Source: Legionellaceae bacterium
Lineage (GTDB): Bacteria; Pseudomonadota; Gammaproteobacteria; Legionellales; Legionellaceae
Direction of reading: 5' to 3'
NCBI GenBank assembly: GCA_029213075.1
Contig: JARGPO010000052.1
Span: 1-64,000 of the forward strand
Length of the DNA: 64,000 nt
Position numbers and translations under genes: made by a program. Shown here one piece after another: positions 63,772 through 64,000 of the stretch; the first letter of the stretch is position 1; the number at the start of each line of letters is the position of its first letter. A model generated the notes under the pieces. The model did no database searches. It was not told the DNA's origin and saw only the letters and a list, made by a program, of their open reading frames with translations.

Positions 63772-64000
63772 ATGTCAGTTTTTAGTAGTAGTAAACGAGT
63801 TGTATCCGGTATGAGAGCAAGTGGGCATTTGCATCTTGGGCATTATCATGGGGTACTAAAAAATTGGATTAAGCTTCAGCATCAATATGAATGTTTTTAT
63901 TTTGTCGCTGATTGGCATGGTTTAACTACAAATTATGATGACCCGAGACAGATTGAAGATAGTATTTGGAATATGGTTGTTGATTGGTTGGCTTGTGGAA
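63772..64000 (+). CDS. trpS: Tryptophanyl-tRNA synthetase (N-terminal part, runs off the window)
   Basis: Class I synthetase charging tRNA(Trp). The first 76 residues are visible: VVSGMRASGHLHLGHYHGVLKNW carries the HIGH-type motif (HLGHY), followed by YFVADWHGLTTNYDDPRQI, which is typical of TrpRS. ATG at 63772 has GTGAGG five bases upstream. The gene continues past the window end. Confidence 0.92.
   Translation, partial: MSVFSSSKRVVSGMRASGHLHLGHYHGVLKNWIKLQHQYECFYFVADWHGLTTNYDDPRQIEDSIWNMVVDWLACG

Overview
The window is AT-rich DNA from the chromosome of a gammaproteobacterium, most likely a member of or close to the Legionellales. The strongest clue is the Mip/FkpA-type peptidyl-prolyl isomerase at 55321-56025, which is very close in sequence and length to Legionella Mip. 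Several secreted or membrane proteins without clear function (12440-13603, 24241-24840, 32285-32701) also look like Legionellales families, from memory rather than a search. An NTT-type nucleotide transporter (40957-43716) and proteins with charged or low-complexity tails fit a host-associated lifestyle. Gene density is high, operons are tight with many 1-, 4- and 8-base overlaps, and I see no rRNA, tRNA, CRISPR array or prophage.

Layout. 1-2.4 kb: rnhA-dnaQ, a YkuD transpeptidase, erpA. 2.5-12.4 kb: mnmA diverges from a long forward run yceD-rpmF-plsX-fabD-fabG-acpP-fabF-mltG-tmk-holB-tatD (fatty-acid/phospholipid synthesis, then replication); fabH, usual between plsX and fabD, is not there. 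12.4-17.5 kb (reverse): a multi-pass membrane protein, a copper-type P1B ATPase, and a 532-residue protein built of 34 hendecads. 17.5-23.6 kb (reverse): operon lnt-leuS-lptE-holA-EVE. 23.7-24.8 kb: two forward genes of unknown function. 24.9-32.1 kb (reverse): valS and an RND pump with its adaptor. 32.2-38.8 kb (forward): two small envelope proteins, then glyA-nrdR-nusB-pgpA-AI-2E permease-hslV-hslU, without thiL.

38.8-44.5 kb (reverse) looks like an accessory block: degenerate palindromic repeats at one edge, a Nudix hydrolase, then a four-gene operon read as cNMP-binding protein, NTT transporter fused to HEAT repeats, dihydrofolate reductase and a divergent dihydropteroate-synthase-like protein. 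The last three overlap by 4 bases each. This transporter-folate operon is my best candidate for an undescribed system.

44.5-53.2 kb: trmJ-iscS, clpB, sppA-nnr, a UspA-like protein, pcnB-folK. pcnB appears to start at a non-AUG AUA/AUC/AUU codon. 53.2-56 kb: terC, hemJ, a rubredoxin gene (54862-55035) and mip. 56.2-60 kb: ampG, overlapping a QseC-like kinase by 105 bp on the opposite strand, with its response regulator and yciB. 60-64 kb: two uncharacterised proteins, a ten-cysteine exported peptide, then PHP-phosphoesterase, yciO and the start of trpS.

A miniature inverted-repeat family (ends GGGTCTGTTGACAATTGG, flanked by TA) occurs five times: 13687, 24840, 53259, 54236 and 55224. Two 160-bp copies are near-identical mirror images on either side of terC. 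In three copies the TA flank plus the first G of the element forms the stop codon of the adjoining gene, and removing the element restores TAA at the same codon.
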